This document shows, piece by piece, positions 37,130 through 45,530 of a stretch of 64,000 bases of DNA (position 1 is the stretch's first letter; each line of letters opens with the position of its first letter). This stretch comes from Sphingomonas aracearum (GTDB lineage: Bacteria; Pseudomonadota; Alphaproteobacteria; Sphingomonadales; Sphingomonadaceae): positions 682,001-746,000 of the forward strand of contig NZ_QQNB01000002.1 of NCBI RefSeq assembly GCF_003345355.1. Reading direction: 5' to 3'. The notes under the pieces are model-generated. The model did not search any database and was not told the DNA's origin. It saw nothing but the letters and a program-made list of their open reading frames with translations. Made by a program: the position numbers and the translations under genes.

Positions 37130-37512
37130 GCGCTTCCGAAGGCACGCACGACGCGGCTCTGCACGCGCACGGCGACACCCATGGCCATGGCTCGCGCCGC
37201 GGTTACCTGATGGGGTTCGCGCTGTCGGTCCTCCTGACCGCGATCCCGTTCTGGCTGGTGATGAGCGGCGTGCTGTCCGACGTGCAGACCACGGCGGCGC
37301 TGATCATCGTGCTCGCCTTTGTGCAGATCCTGGTCCACACCGTGAGCTTCCTGCACGTCAACACCCGCAGCGAAGGAGGCTGGACCCTGATGGCCTATGC
37401 GTTCACGGCGGTGCTGGTGCTGATCGTGATCAGCGGGTCGCTGTGGATCATGTATCACCTCAATTCCAACATGATGCCGATGGCTGCCGCGGAGATGGGC
37501 AACGGAATGTGA
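37126..37512 (+). CDS. cyoD: cytochrome o ubiquinol oxidase subunit IV
   Basis: 128 residues with three membrane helices, the small CyoD/COX4-prokaryotic subunit: HGSRRGYLMGFALSVLLTAIPFW, then LAFVQILVHTVSFLHVN and VLIVISGSLWIMYHLN. Its N-terminus is His-rich (HAHGDTHGHG). Assists CuB incorporation and assembly in E. coli. The start overlaps the cyoC stop (ATGA) and its own stop overlaps the SURF1 GTG start (GTGA). Confidence 0.95.
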   Translation: MSASEGTHDAALHAHGDTHGHGSRRGYLMGFALSVLLTAIPFWLVMSGVLSDVQTTAALIIVLAFVQILVHTVSFLHVNTRSEGGWTLMAYAFTAVLVLIVISGSLWIMYHLNSNMMPMAAAEMGNGM

Positions 37513-38222
37513 GCGCCGGGCGCGGCAAGCGGTTCTTCTTCATTGCCCTGTGCACGCTCGCCACGCTGGCGTTCGTCGGTTTGGGCATGTGGCAGGTTCA
37601 GCGGCGCGCCTGGAAGCTGGAGCTGATCGCCGCCACCGCCGCGCGGGTCCATGCCCCGCCGGTGGCCCTGCCGCCCCCCTCGCGCTGGGCGACGGTGAAC
37701 GCGCACGACGATGCCTATCGGCGCCTGCGCGTGTCGGGCACCTTCCGGCATGATCGCGAGGCGCTGGTGCAGGCGCTGACCGAGCGGGGCGCGGGCTATT
37801 GGGTCCTCACGCCGCTTCGCACCGACACCGGCACCGTGCTGATCAATCGCGGCTTCGTGCCGGAGGAGCGGCGCGCGCCGCAGAGCCGCGCTGCCGGCCA
37901 GGTCGGGGGCCGGGTCACCGTCACCGGCCTGCTGCGCATCAGCGAGCCGGGCGGCGCGCTGCTGCGCGCCAACCAACCGGCGGCCGATCGCTGGTACTCC
38001 CGCGACGTCGGCGCGATCGCGCGCGCGCGCCGGCTCGGCCCCGTTGCGCCGTTCTTCATCGACGCCGATGCCACGCCCAATCCCGGCGGGTGGCCGGTGG
38101 GAGGGCTGACGGTGATCGCCTTCCCCAACAGCCATCTCGTGTACGCCCTGACCTGGTTCGCGCTCGCGGCGCTGTCGGCGTTCGGCGCGTGGCAGCTGAT
38201 CGCACCAAAGCGGGCGCGGTGA
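37509..38222 (+). CDS. SURF1-family oxidase assembly protein
   Basis: 237 residues with GTG start overlapping the cyoD stop. Two terminal helices flank a soluble domain, the SURF1 layout: FIALCTLATLAFVGLGMWQVQRRAWK at the N-terminus with the conserved G.WQ..R..WK, GYWVLTPLRTDTGTVLINRGFVP in the middle, and LTVIAFPNSHLVYALTWFALAALS at the end. SURF1 proteins help insert heme into terminal oxidases; linkage to a quinol oxidase operon is common in alphaproteobacteria. Stop overlaps the sensor kinase start (TGATG). Confidence 0.93.
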   Translation: MSAGRGKRFFFIALCTLATLAFVGLGMWQVQRRAWKLELIAATAARVHAPPVALPPPSRWATVNAHDDAYRRLRVSGTFRHDREALVQALTERGAGYWVLTPLRTDTGTVLINRGFVPEERRAPQSRAAGQVGGRVTVTGLLRISEPGGALLRANQPAADRWYSRDVGAIARARRLGPVAPFFIDADATPNPGGWPVGGLTVIAFPNSHLVYALTWFALAALSAFGAWQLIAPKRAR

Positions 38223-39532
38223 TGGACAAGCCCCTTCTCGCTCTCACGCGGCCGCCTGACCCGGCCGGCTTGTCGGAGGAGGCCGCGGCCGCCGCCGACA
38301 ACATGCGCCAGCTCATCCAGCTGCGCTGGATCGCGGTTGCCGGTCAGATCGCGGCCATCCTGGCGGTGCATTACGGCCTTTCCGTTCCCTTGCCGCTTCC
38401 CGCCATGCTGGGCATCGCTGCGCTGCTCGCGGCGGCGAACCTCGGCTTCATGCTCGCGCTGCCGCAGGACCGGGTACGCAACACCGAACTGGTGGCGCTG
38501 CTGATCGACATGGCGGCCCTGACCGGGCAGCTCTACCTCAGCGGGGGCGCGACCAACCCGTTCATCGCCCTTTACCTGCTCCAGGTGGTGCTCGGCGCCA
38601 TCCTGCTGCCGCCGTGCCGGGCCGCCATGCTGATGCTGGCCGCCAGCCTCTGCTATGGATGGCTCAGCACCTGTTCCGTGCCGTTGCGCCTTCCGCCGAG
38701 CGTCGGCAACCCCGACGCGCTGTTTCGCCTCGGCCACTGGATCAGCTTCGTGATGGTCGGCACGCTGCTGGTGCTGTTCAGCACCCGCATCAGCCGGAAC
38801 CTGCGCGCCCGCGACCGCCACCTGGCCGAGCTGACGCGCCGAGCCGCGGAAGAGGACGGGATCGTGCGCATGGGCCTGTTCGCCAGCGGGGCCGCGCACG
38901 AGCTCGGCACTCCGCTGGGCTCGCTGTCGGTGATCCTTGCCGACTGGCGCCGAGACGCCCGCTTCGCCGCCGACTCCGAGCTGGCCGGCGAGATCGCCGT
39001 CATGGAAGCGGAGGTCGGGCGCTGCAAGGCGATCGTGTCCGACATCCTCTATTCGGCGGGAGAGCCGCGCGGCGAGGCCATGACCAACGTTCCGGCGACC
39101 GACTTTTTCCGCGAGGTCGCGGACGCCTGGCGCGTCGCCCAGCCGCAGGTCCCCCTTGCCTTCCAGAACAAGGTGTCGGGTCGTATCGTCGCCGAACCGG
39201 CGCTGCGCCAGGCGCTCTGGAACCTGCTCGACAATGCGGCGGAGGTTTCGCCCTCCGGGATCGGCCTGGAGACGCGGCACAGCGGGGCCATGCTGCGAAT
39301 CGACGTCACGGATGATGGCCCGGGCTTCTCCCGGGAAAGCCTCGACCAGCTCGGCAAGCTGTACCAGTCGAGCAAGGGCGCCGGCCGCGGCCTGGGGCTG
39401 TTCCTCGCCAGCAACGTCGCGCGGCGGCTTGGCGGGAGGCTGGAGGCGCGGAATCGGCCGGAGGGCGGCGCGGCGGTGACGCTGCTGCTGCCGCTCATGG
39501 CGGGCACGGAGGGGCAAGAACGACATGGATGA
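38222..39532 (+). CDS. regB: RegB/PrrB-type redox sensor histidine kinase
   Basis: 436 residues. Six hydrophobic segments in the first 190 residues, with the RegB quinone-site motif GGATNPF at 108-114 followed by IALYLLQVVLGAILLP. DHp helix with the phospho-acceptor in SGAAHELGTPLGS (H226), the typical RegB H-box. HATPase domain with ALWNLLDNAAEVSP, DDGPGFS and GRGLGLFLASNVAR. Senses the redox state of the quinone pool and phosphorylates the adjacent response regulator. The redox Cys of Rhodobacter RegB just after the H-box is not obvious here. Overlaps the SURF1 gene by one base and regA by eight. Confidence 0.93.
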   Translation: MDKPLLALTRPPDPAGLSEEAAAAADNMRQLIQLRWIAVAGQIAAILAVHYGLSVPLPLPAMLGIAALLAAANLGFMLALPQDRVRNTELVALLIDMAALTGQLYLSGGATNPFIALYLLQVVLGAILLPPCRAAMLMLAASLCYGWLSTCSVPLRLPPSVGNPDALFRLGHWISFVMVGTLLVLFSTRISRNLRARDRHLAELTRRAAEEDGIVRMGLFASGAAHELGTPLGSLSVILADWRRDARFAADSELAGEIAVMEAEVGRCKAIVSDILYSAGEPRGEAMTNVPATDFFREVADAWRVAQPQVPLAFQNKVSGRIVAEPALRQALWNLLDNAAEVSPSGIGLETRHSGAMLRIDVTDDGPGFSRESLDQLGKLYQSSKGAGRGLGLFLASNVARRLGGRLEARNRPEGGAAVTLLLPLMAGTEGQERHG

Positions 39533-40058
39533 ACCGCGCTGCCTGCTGATCCTGGAGGACGACCAGACCTTCGCCGCCACCCTGAAGCGCTCTTTCGAGC
39601 GGCGCGGGTATCAGGTGATCGTGGCACATGGCCCGGACGAACTCGACGCCCTTCTGGCAGAGCACAGCTTCGGCTATGCCGTTGTCGACCTGAAGCTCGG
39701 CGCGTTCTCCGGCCTGCCCTGCGTGGCGCAGCTGCACGCGCATGACCCGGACATGCTGATCGTGGTGCTGACCGGCTTTGCCAGCATCAACACCGCGGTG
39801 GAGGCGATCAAGCTCGGCGCCTGCCATTACCTCGCCAAGCCCTCGAACGCCGATGACATCGAGGAGGCGTTCCACAAGGCGGAGGGCGATCCGGACGCGC
39901 CGATCGGCTCGCGCCCCAGCACGATCAAGACGCTGGAATGGGAACGGATCAACGAAACCCTGATCGCGACCGACTTCAACATTTCCGAAGCCGCCCGACG
40001 CCTCGGCATGCACCGGCGCACCCTGGCGCGAAAGCTCGAGAAGCGCCCCGTTCGGTAA
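39525..40058 (+). CDS. regA: RegA/PrrA-type response regulator
   Basis: A 177-residue two-domain regulator of the ActR/RegA family. Receiver domain with acidic pocket LEDDQTF (D12, D13), phospho-acceptor in AVVDLKLG (D55), VLTGFAS and YLAKP. A short linker leads to a Fis-type HTH at about 150-172 (ISEAARRLGMHRRTLARKLEK), the strongly conserved RegA DNA-recognition helix. Probably controls respiratory genes including its own operon in response to the RegB kinase. Last gene of the cyo operon; no terminator recognised after it. Confidence 0.95.
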   Translation: MDEPRCLLILEDDQTFAATLKRSFERRGYQVIVAHGPDELDALLAEHSFGYAVVDLKLGAFSGLPCVAQLHAHDPDMLIVVLTGFASINTAVEAIKLGACHYLAKPSNADDIEEAFHKAEGDPDAPIGSRPSTIKTLEWERINETLIATDFNISEAARRLGMHRRTLARKLEKRPVR

Positions 40059-40483
40059 GGCGATCGCAGCGCCGGCTTGAGACAGGCGACGGGATTGCTC
40101 CACTTCATCGCAAACGCGTGCCTGCGCGCGAGGGTAGAAGACTTGCGGGCGTCGCCAGCGCGGCCTGACCGCCCTCACTCCATGCGGCGACTCCGGGCTG
40201 GGGTGTCGGAGTGCCGGTCGGCTCGAACAGGAAGGCACGCCGATTGTCTCGCCGCCATCGACGCGGCATATGTGCTGGAGTGAGTACCAGCTGGCGCACC
40301 TTCCTCGATCAGGCAGCCATGGCCCATTTTCCTGCCGAGGATAGCGTCTCCGCGCCCGGAACGCAGGTACAGCGCGCCGTTCCTCCGCTCTCCATCGCCG
40401 GCATGCGGCCGTGCGGACGAGCGGCGCGGTGACACGGGTTCGCGCGAAGTGAACGACGCACCCCGGTTCCGAGAGGGGGCGTC
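40059..40483. other. gene-free gap of 425 bases
   Basis: No coding sequence with family features or credible ribosome site was found. A small inverted repeat ACTCCG...CGGAGT is at 40190-40212, without a T tract. The last 20 bases carry AGAGGGGG before the start of the LptF-like gene. Probably contains the promoter of that gene; nothing else is recognisable. Confidence 0.5.
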
Positions 40484-41662
40484 ATGGTTCTGCCGCTGAT
40501 CGACCGCTACATGGCCCGGTTGATGTGGCGGCCGCTGGCGCTCTGCCTCGTCCTTGCGGCCATGCTGTTGCTGCTCGATCGGCTGCGCCGGCTGCTCAAC
40601 CTGGTTGTCGATCTTCATGGTCCGGTGAGGCTCGTCTGGACCATGCTGGCAAACACCATTCCGGGCTATCTGTCGTACGGCCTCACCATCGGCCTGCTGT
40701 TGACCGTCCTGCTCACCATCCGCCGGCTGGCCCTGCAGGCCGAGCTTGACGTACTTCGCGCCTCGGGCGTCAGCTATTTCCGCCTGCTGCGCATGCCGTT
40801 CGTCTTCGCAGCCGGTCTGGCGCTTGCCAATCTTGCGATCGTCGGATGGGTGCAGCCGCACGCCCGTTTCGCCAACCAGCACCTGGAATTCGAGCTGCGC
40901 GCCGGCGCGTTCGGGGCGGCGGTGCATGCCCGTGAGTTCGTCGCCGTCGCGCAGGGTGCGATGATGTCCGCGGATGCCATCGCACCGGACCGGCACGGGC
41001 TGATCGGCATATTCCTGCGAGCGGAGCGGCCCGGGAAGCCGCGCATCACGGTGGCGGCGCGAAGCGCAGTCGTGTTTGCATCGCCCGACGGCAACTCGCT
41101 TGTTCTGCGATTGCGCCAGGGGACTCTCGTCTCGGAAGCGCCCGGCGGCGGGGCGCCACGTACGTTGTCCTTCGACAGTCACGACTTGCGGGTGCCTCTG
41201 CCCACAACTGCCGCCTTTCGCTCCCGTGGCACCGGCCGCTATCAGGAACTGACGCTCAGCGAACTGTTCGGAAAGCTGCGCGACGGAGCACCGGCGAGCG
41301 TCCGCGCGCCTGTCCGCGCAGAGCTCCATTTCCGCCTGGCGGAGGTGGCGGCCATGTTGGTGCTGCCGCTGCTTGCGCTCGGGCTGGGCGTGCCGCCCAA
41401 GCGCTCCACCTCGGCGCTCGGCCTCTTCCTGGCGGTTCCGGTGGTCGTCTTCTGGTTCAAGGTGAACGATTATGCCGCGGCGATGGCGGCGAAAGGCCGG
41501 ATCGATGCGGCAGTGGCCTTGTGGACGCCCTTTCTGGCGATGACTCTCCTGGGCGGCTGGATGGTGTACCGGCTGGACCGGACTCCGGGCGGGCAACCGA
41601 TCGGCGGGCTGGAGGCCGGCGCGGCCTTGCTTCGGCGAGGGTGGCGCGCGCTGCGGCGTTGA
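40484..41662 (+). CDS. LptF/LptG-family permease (YjgP/YjgQ), unpaired
   Basis: A 392-residue inner-membrane protein of the LptF/LptG family, which forms the transmembrane pair of the lipopolysaccharide export ABC transporter. Typical N-terminus LPLIDRYMARLMWRPLALCLVL with three helices, a periplasmic beta-jellyroll domain of about 150 residues (AVHAREFVAVAQGAMM onward), and three C-terminal helices (EVAAMLVLPLLALGLGVPPK). AGGGGG lies before the ATG. No partner LptG gene is adjacent, so this is a lone paralogue, probably working with LptB on another lipid or glycan; neighbours are envelope genes. Confidence 0.82.
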   Translation: MVLPLIDRYMARLMWRPLALCLVLAAMLLLLDRLRRLLNLVVDLHGPVRLVWTMLANTIPGYLSYGLTIGLLLTVLLTIRRLALQAELDVLRASGVSYFRLLRMPFVFAAGLALANLAIVGWVQPHARFANQHLEFELRAGAFGAAVHAREFVAVAQGAMMSADAIAPDRHGLIGIFLRAERPGKPRITVAARSAVVFASPDGNSLVLRLRQGTLVSEAPGGGAPRTLSFDSHDLRVPLPTTAAFRSRGTGRYQELTLSELFGKLRDGAPASVRAPVRAELHFRLAEVAAMLVLPLLALGLGVPPKRSTSALGLFLAVPVVVFWFKVNDYAAAMAAKGRIDAAVALWTPFLAMTLLGGWMVYRLDRTPGGQPIGGLEAGAALLRRGWRALRR

Positions 41663-41692
41663 TCCGTGCGTGACGGCGGGCTAGGCGGCCGC

Positions 41693-42205
41693 ATGGCTCC
41701 TGCATGGCTCGTTCTTTCGGCAAGTGCCGCGCTCCTGGCGGCCGGCGGCAATGTGGCCGGGGCACAGGAGCGGCAAAGCGCGCCGGCCTGCGGCACCGGG
41801 GTCGAACCGTCGGTGCTGGTCCATGTCACCGGGCTGAAGTCCGGCACCGGCAGGGTGCGGGTCCAGGCCTATGGCCCCGATCCGGCGACGTTCCTGAAGA
41901 AGGGTCGCTGGGTCAGGCGGGTCGAAGCGGAGCCTGCCGGCCGCCAGAGCCTGGACGTCTGCCTTTCCGTGCCGGCGCCCGGCCGGTATGCGATCGCCGT
42001 GCGCCACGATGCGAACGCGAACGGATCGTCCGACTGGAACGATGGCGGCGGCTTTTCCCGCAATCCGCACCTGTCGCTCCTGCACATGAAGCCGGCCTTC
42101 GCCGACACCGCCATCCTCCTCCGGCGCGGGGCCGCGACACGGACCGAGATCGTCCTGCAATATCGTCGCGGCCTGAACATCGGCCCGCTGAAGACCGGCG
42201 ACTAG
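41693..42205 (+). CDS. DUF2141 exported protein
   Basis: About 170 residues. Signal peptide APAWLVLSASAALLAAGGNVAGAQ, then a DUF2141 domain: VLVHVTGLKSGTGRVRVQAYG, LSVPAPGRYAIAVRHDANANG and the conserved Asn/Gly/Asp turn GSSDWNDGGGFSRNP. DUF2141 proteins are small periplasmic beta-sandwich proteins of unknown role, often near carotenoid or envelope genes. An upstream in-frame GTG at 41666, four bases after the LptF stop, could extend the leader; neither start has a strong ribosome site. Ends four bases into the convergent asparagine synthase gene. Confidence 0.8.
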   Translation: MAPAWLVLSASAALLAAGGNVAGAQERQSAPACGTGVEPSVLVHVTGLKSGTGRVRVQAYGPDPATFLKKGRWVRRVEAEPAGRQSLDVCLSVPAPGRYAIAVRHDANANGSSDWNDGGGFSRNPHLSLLHMKPAFADTAILLRRGAATRTEIVLQYRRGLNIGPLKTGD

Positions 42206-44154
42206 CGCCCCGCGCGAGCGGCCCACCACAGGCAGAAGATGGCTAGGGCATAGAGCAGCCTGCCATGGTCGCGGCGTCCCGTCCGGTGTTCGCGAAAGAT
42301 GCCTTCGACGGCGGCTGCATTGACATAGCCTGAGGCAGCGACACCGCTCTCCCGCCAGAGCTCCTCCGCGTAACGGCCGAAATCGCCGCTGAACCACTCG
42401 GCCAGCGGCATCTGGAACCCCTGCTTGCGTCGGTCGAGGATCCCGGCCGGCAACCATGGGGCGACCGCGGCCCGGATCGGGTATTTGCCCACGCCGCCGC
42501 GGAGCTTCACGTCCGCCGGCATCGACAGCGCAAGATCGACCATCGCCCTGGACAGCATCGGCACGCGCACTTCCAGCGAGTGCGCCATGCTCGCCCTGTC
42601 CACCTTGGTCAGCATCGCTGCAGGCAGGTTCAGCCGGAGGTCGCACATCGCGAACTGCTCCAGCGAGTCGGTGGAGATCTCCGCCATGTCGGGCTGGTAT
42701 TCGTCGGCGAGCATCAACACCGCATCGTCGCCGTCCCGGCCGTCCAGCAGCGTGTCCGCGAACAGCCGCCGCCGCAGCTCGGGGGACGTGATCTGCGTTT
42801 TGGCGAAGAAGCGCGCGCCCCCGGTCGGCAGGCCGGCGCTGCGCGCGGTCTTCTGCCAGCGCTGCAGCCGGCGATTGCCGGCACGCCAGGGAAGCGGCGG
42901 CAGATCGGCGAACGTCCGTGCCGCGCGGCGGGCGATGCCCGGCAACCGGCCGAGCCGCCGCTCGGTCAGGTGGCGCTTGTAGCCGAAGAACAGCTCGTCG
43001 CCGCCATCGCCGGACAAGGCGACCTTCACTTCCTGCGCGGCCAGCTGGCTCAGATACCAGGTCGGCACCGCGGACGGATCGGCAAAGGGTTCGTCATAGG
43101 CGTGCCGAATGGCGGGCAGGATCGCCTGGGCTGCGGCCGGCACCAGCCGGTGCGTACGATGGTCGCATCCGAGATGGCGCGCGACCGCCTCGGCATGCGG
43201 GGACTCGTCATAGGCGCGCTCGGCAAAGCCGATGGTGAAGGTCTTGATCGGCCTGTCCGACAGCCGGGCCATCGCCGCGACCACCGCGGAGGAGTCGACG
43301 CCGCCGGACAGAAAGGCGCCCACCTCGACATCGGCCGCCAGCATCTGGCTGCCGACCGCCTCCATCCAGGTTTCCCGGAAGTCCTGCACCCACTCGTCAA
43401 GCGGGCGGGGTGCCGCCGGCATGTACCGCGCCGACCAGAAGGCGCGAAGCTGCGGCTCACCGGCCGGCCCGATCTCCAGAACGTGGCCGGGCGGCAGGAC
43501 GGCGACCTGGCGATAGATCGAGCGCGGCGCGCGAACATGGCCGAAGCTGAAATACTCATGCACCGCGCGCGGATCGGGGTCGAAGGCCAGGCCGGGTACG
43601 GCAAGCACGGCCTTCAGCTCCGATCCGAAGGCCAGCTTCCCTTCCTGCCAGCTGTAGTAAAGCGGCTTGATGCCGATCGCGTCGCGGGCAAGCGTCAGCT
43701 GGCGGGTGTGCCCGTCCCAGATCGCGGTGCCGAACATGCCATCCAGCCGGTCCCACGCCGCTTCGCCCCATTGGCGCCACGCCGCCAGCACCACCTCGGT
43801 ATCGCCCTGCGTGGAAAACCGGTGCCCCAGGGCGCGCAGTTCGTCCCGCAGCACGCGGTAATTGTAGATCTCGCCATTGAAGACGATCGCATGGCGGCCG
43901 TCGTGGCTGCGGATCGGCTGGTCGCTGCCGGGCAGATCGATGATGCTCAACCGGCGCATGCCGAAACCGAAATCGCCGTCGGTCAGGATGCCGTGACTGT
44001 CCGGCCCGCGATGAACCAGAGTGTCGCACTGGCGCTCAACAAGCGCCGCCGCAACGGGCGCCTGCCCGCGCGCATAGAAACCAGCGATGCCGCAGATGAT
44101 GTGGAACTCCGAAAAAGGCGCACGCGATATAGGCCGGCGATGCCGGTTTGTCAT
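42202..44154 (-). CDS. asnB: asparagine synthase (glutamine-hydrolysing), atypical start
   Basis: About 630 residues of class II glutamine amidotransferase plus synthetase. The glutaminase domain begins CGIAGFYARG with the catalytic Cys, then LVHRGPDSHG and FNGEIYNYRVLRDEL; the synthetase domain has the PP-loop VGAFLSGGVDSSAVVAAM and SGDGGDELFFGYKRH. In this family Cys must follow the initiator Met, but here the codons before TGC (44094-44092) are ATC ATC, with GGAG 6 bases further up. The only conventional in-frame start is ATG 44154, which would add 20 residues in front of the Cys. In envelope clusters these enzymes usually amidate a sugar acid or peptide. Divergent from the flippase gene. 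Confidence 0.88.
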   Translation of the reverse strand: MTNRHRRPISRAPFSEFHIICGIAGFYARGQAPVAAALVERQCDTLVHRGPDSHGILTDGDFGFGMRRLSIIDLPGSDQPIRSHDGRHAIVFNGEIYNYRVLRDELRALGHRFSTQGDTEVVLAAWRQWGEAAWDRLDGMFGTAIWDGHTRQLTLARDAIGIKPLYYSWQEGKLAFGSELKAVLAVPGLAFDPDPRAVHEYFSFGHVRAPRSIYRQVAVLPPGHVLEIGPAGEPQLRAFWSARYMPAAPRPLDEWVQDFRETWMEAVGSQMLAADVEVGAFLSGGVDSSAVVAAMARLSDRPIKTFTIGFAERAYDESPHAEAVARHLGCDHRTHRLVPAAAQAILPAIRHAYDEPFADPSAVPTWYLSQLAAQEVKVALSGDGGDELFFGYKRHLTERRLGRLPGIARRAARTFADLPPLPWRAGNRRLQRWQKTARSAGLPTGGARFFAKTQITSPELRRRLFADTLLDGRDGDDAVLMLADEYQPDMAEISTDSLEQFAMCDLRLNLPAAMLTKVDRASMAHSLEVRVPMLSRAMVDLALSMPADVKLRGGVGKYPIRAAVAPWLPAGILDRRKQGFQMPLAEWFSGDFGRYAEELWRESGVAASGYVNAAAVEGIFREHRTGRRDHGRLLYALAIFCLWWAARAGR

Positions 44155-44198
44155 GACGCGGCCTTGCAGCGTCGAACCGGGGAACCTAGGCGCGCACG

Positions 44199-45530
44199 AT
44201 GTTCTCGCGCACAAAGGTCACGCAGGAGGCACGGCCCGGCGGCATGCGCGCCGTCCTGCGCAACCTGGGCTGGCTGTTGGCGAGCCGCGGCGTGCTGGCG
44301 CTGTTCTCACTTTTGTACCTCGCGATCGCCACGCGGACGCTGGGCATCCAGGATTTCGGCCGCTTCGCCCTGATCACGGGCGCCGCACAGGGATTAGCCA
44401 CCCTTGTCGGCTTTCAGACGTGGCAGGTCGTGGTCCGCTACGGCACGGATCACCTCGCACCCGGCGGAGAAAAGGCGCTGGGCCGGCTGTACCGCGCCTG
44501 CGTGCTGCTGGATGCAGGAAGCGCCCTGGCCGGCATCGTCCTGGCCGCGGCGATCCTCGCCATCTGGCACGAAAGGCTGGGCATCCCGCCGGCATTGATG
44601 CGCGATGCCATGATCTTCACCGTGGCGCAGCTTGCCACGATCCGCTCTGCGGCGATCGGCATCCTGCGCCTGTCCGACCGTTTCGGCCAGGCGGCTGCCG
44701 CCGACAGCGTCACGCCGCTGGTCCGGCTGCTCGGCGCGGTCGCGGCGGCCGTGTTCGCGCCCACGCTGCATGCGTTCCTGTGGGCCTGGTCGGCGGCGGA
44801 ACTGGCCACCGGCGCCGCCTATTGGTGGCTGCTGGTGCGCAATGGCGATGGCGCCCGCATCTGGGGCGCGCGCCTCGATCGCCGGGCGCTGGCGTCCGAG
44901 AACCCTCAACTCGGCCGGTTCCTCCTCAGCAGCAACCTTGTCTCCAGCCTCGGCCTCGCGACCAAGCAGGTGCCGCTGCTGCTCGTCGGCGGGTTCGCCG
45001 GCCCGGCCGCGGCGGGCGCGTTCCGGCTTGCCCTGCAGCTTGCGCAGGCATTGGCCAAGTTGGCGCAACTGATCGCCCGTGCCGCGTTTCCGGAGGTGGT
45101 GCGCGCCGTGCGCCGGACCACGCCGGCGGAGATCGGCCCGGTGCTCGGGCGCATGTTCCTGGCAAGCGGCAGCGCCGGGTTGGTGATCCTGGCGGTGATC
45201 GCGCTGCTCGGCCGGCCCGTTCTGGTGCTGGTCGGCGGCGATCTCGCCTACGCGGCGGCGTACTCGCTGCTGCTCTGGTTGGCGGCGGCCGGGTGCATCG
45301 ACCTTGCCGTGGTCGCGTTCGAACCGGTGTTGCTGGCGGCAAACCGATCGGCCACCGCGGTTGCCAGCCGGGCGGCAGGGATCGTGCTGCAGATCGCGGT
45401 TTCCCTGGCGCTGCTGCCGCGGATCGGTGCGGCGGGTGCCAGCATCGGCGTGTTCGCCTCCTCGCTGCTCGGCGCGCTGCTTCTGGGCGCAACCGTGCTG
45501 CGCTACGCTCGATCCGGCACGCGCGCCTGA
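44199..45530 (+). CDS. polysaccharide flippase-like membrane protein (Wzx/MATE fold)
   Basis: A 443-residue membrane protein with 12-14 predicted helices of the oligosaccharide flippase/lipopolysaccharide biosynthesis superfamily. The start GWLLASRGVLALFSLLYLAI and RTLGIQDFGRFALIT is the classic Wzx-like N-terminus (ARYLGPEDYG-like). It should flip a lipid-linked saccharide across the inner membrane. Stands between the asparagine synthase and the minus-strand nucleotidyltransferase gene, which it overlaps by 28 bases at the 3' end. No glycosyltransferase is adjacent, so the glycan is assembled elsewhere or is very short. Confidence 0.87.
   Translation: MFSRTKVTQEARPGGMRAVLRNLGWLLASRGVLALFSLLYLAIATRTLGIQDFGRFALITGAAQGLATLVGFQTWQVVVRYGTDHLAPGGEKALGRLYRACVLLDAGSALAGIVLAAAILAIWHERLGIPPALMRDAMIFTVAQLATIRSAAIGILRLSDRFGQAAAADSVTPLVRLLGAVAAAVFAPTLHAFLWAWSAAELATGAAYWWLLVRNGDGARIWGARLDRRALASENPQLGRFLLSSNLVSSLGLATKQVPLLLVGGFAGPAAAGAFRLALQLAQALAKLAQLIARAAFPEVVRAVRRTTPAEIGPVLGRMFLASGSAGLVILAVIALLGRPVLVLVGGDLAYAAAYSLLLWLAAAGCIDLAVVAFEPVLLAANRSATAVASRAAGIVLQIAVSLALLPRIGAAGASIGVFASSLLGALLLGATVLRYARSGTRA

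Noticed and set aside
40190..40212. Inverted repeat ACTCCG...CGGAGT in the 40 kb gap
   Set aside because: Short stem without a T tract or a gene whose expression it would obviously end; noted only in the gap entry.
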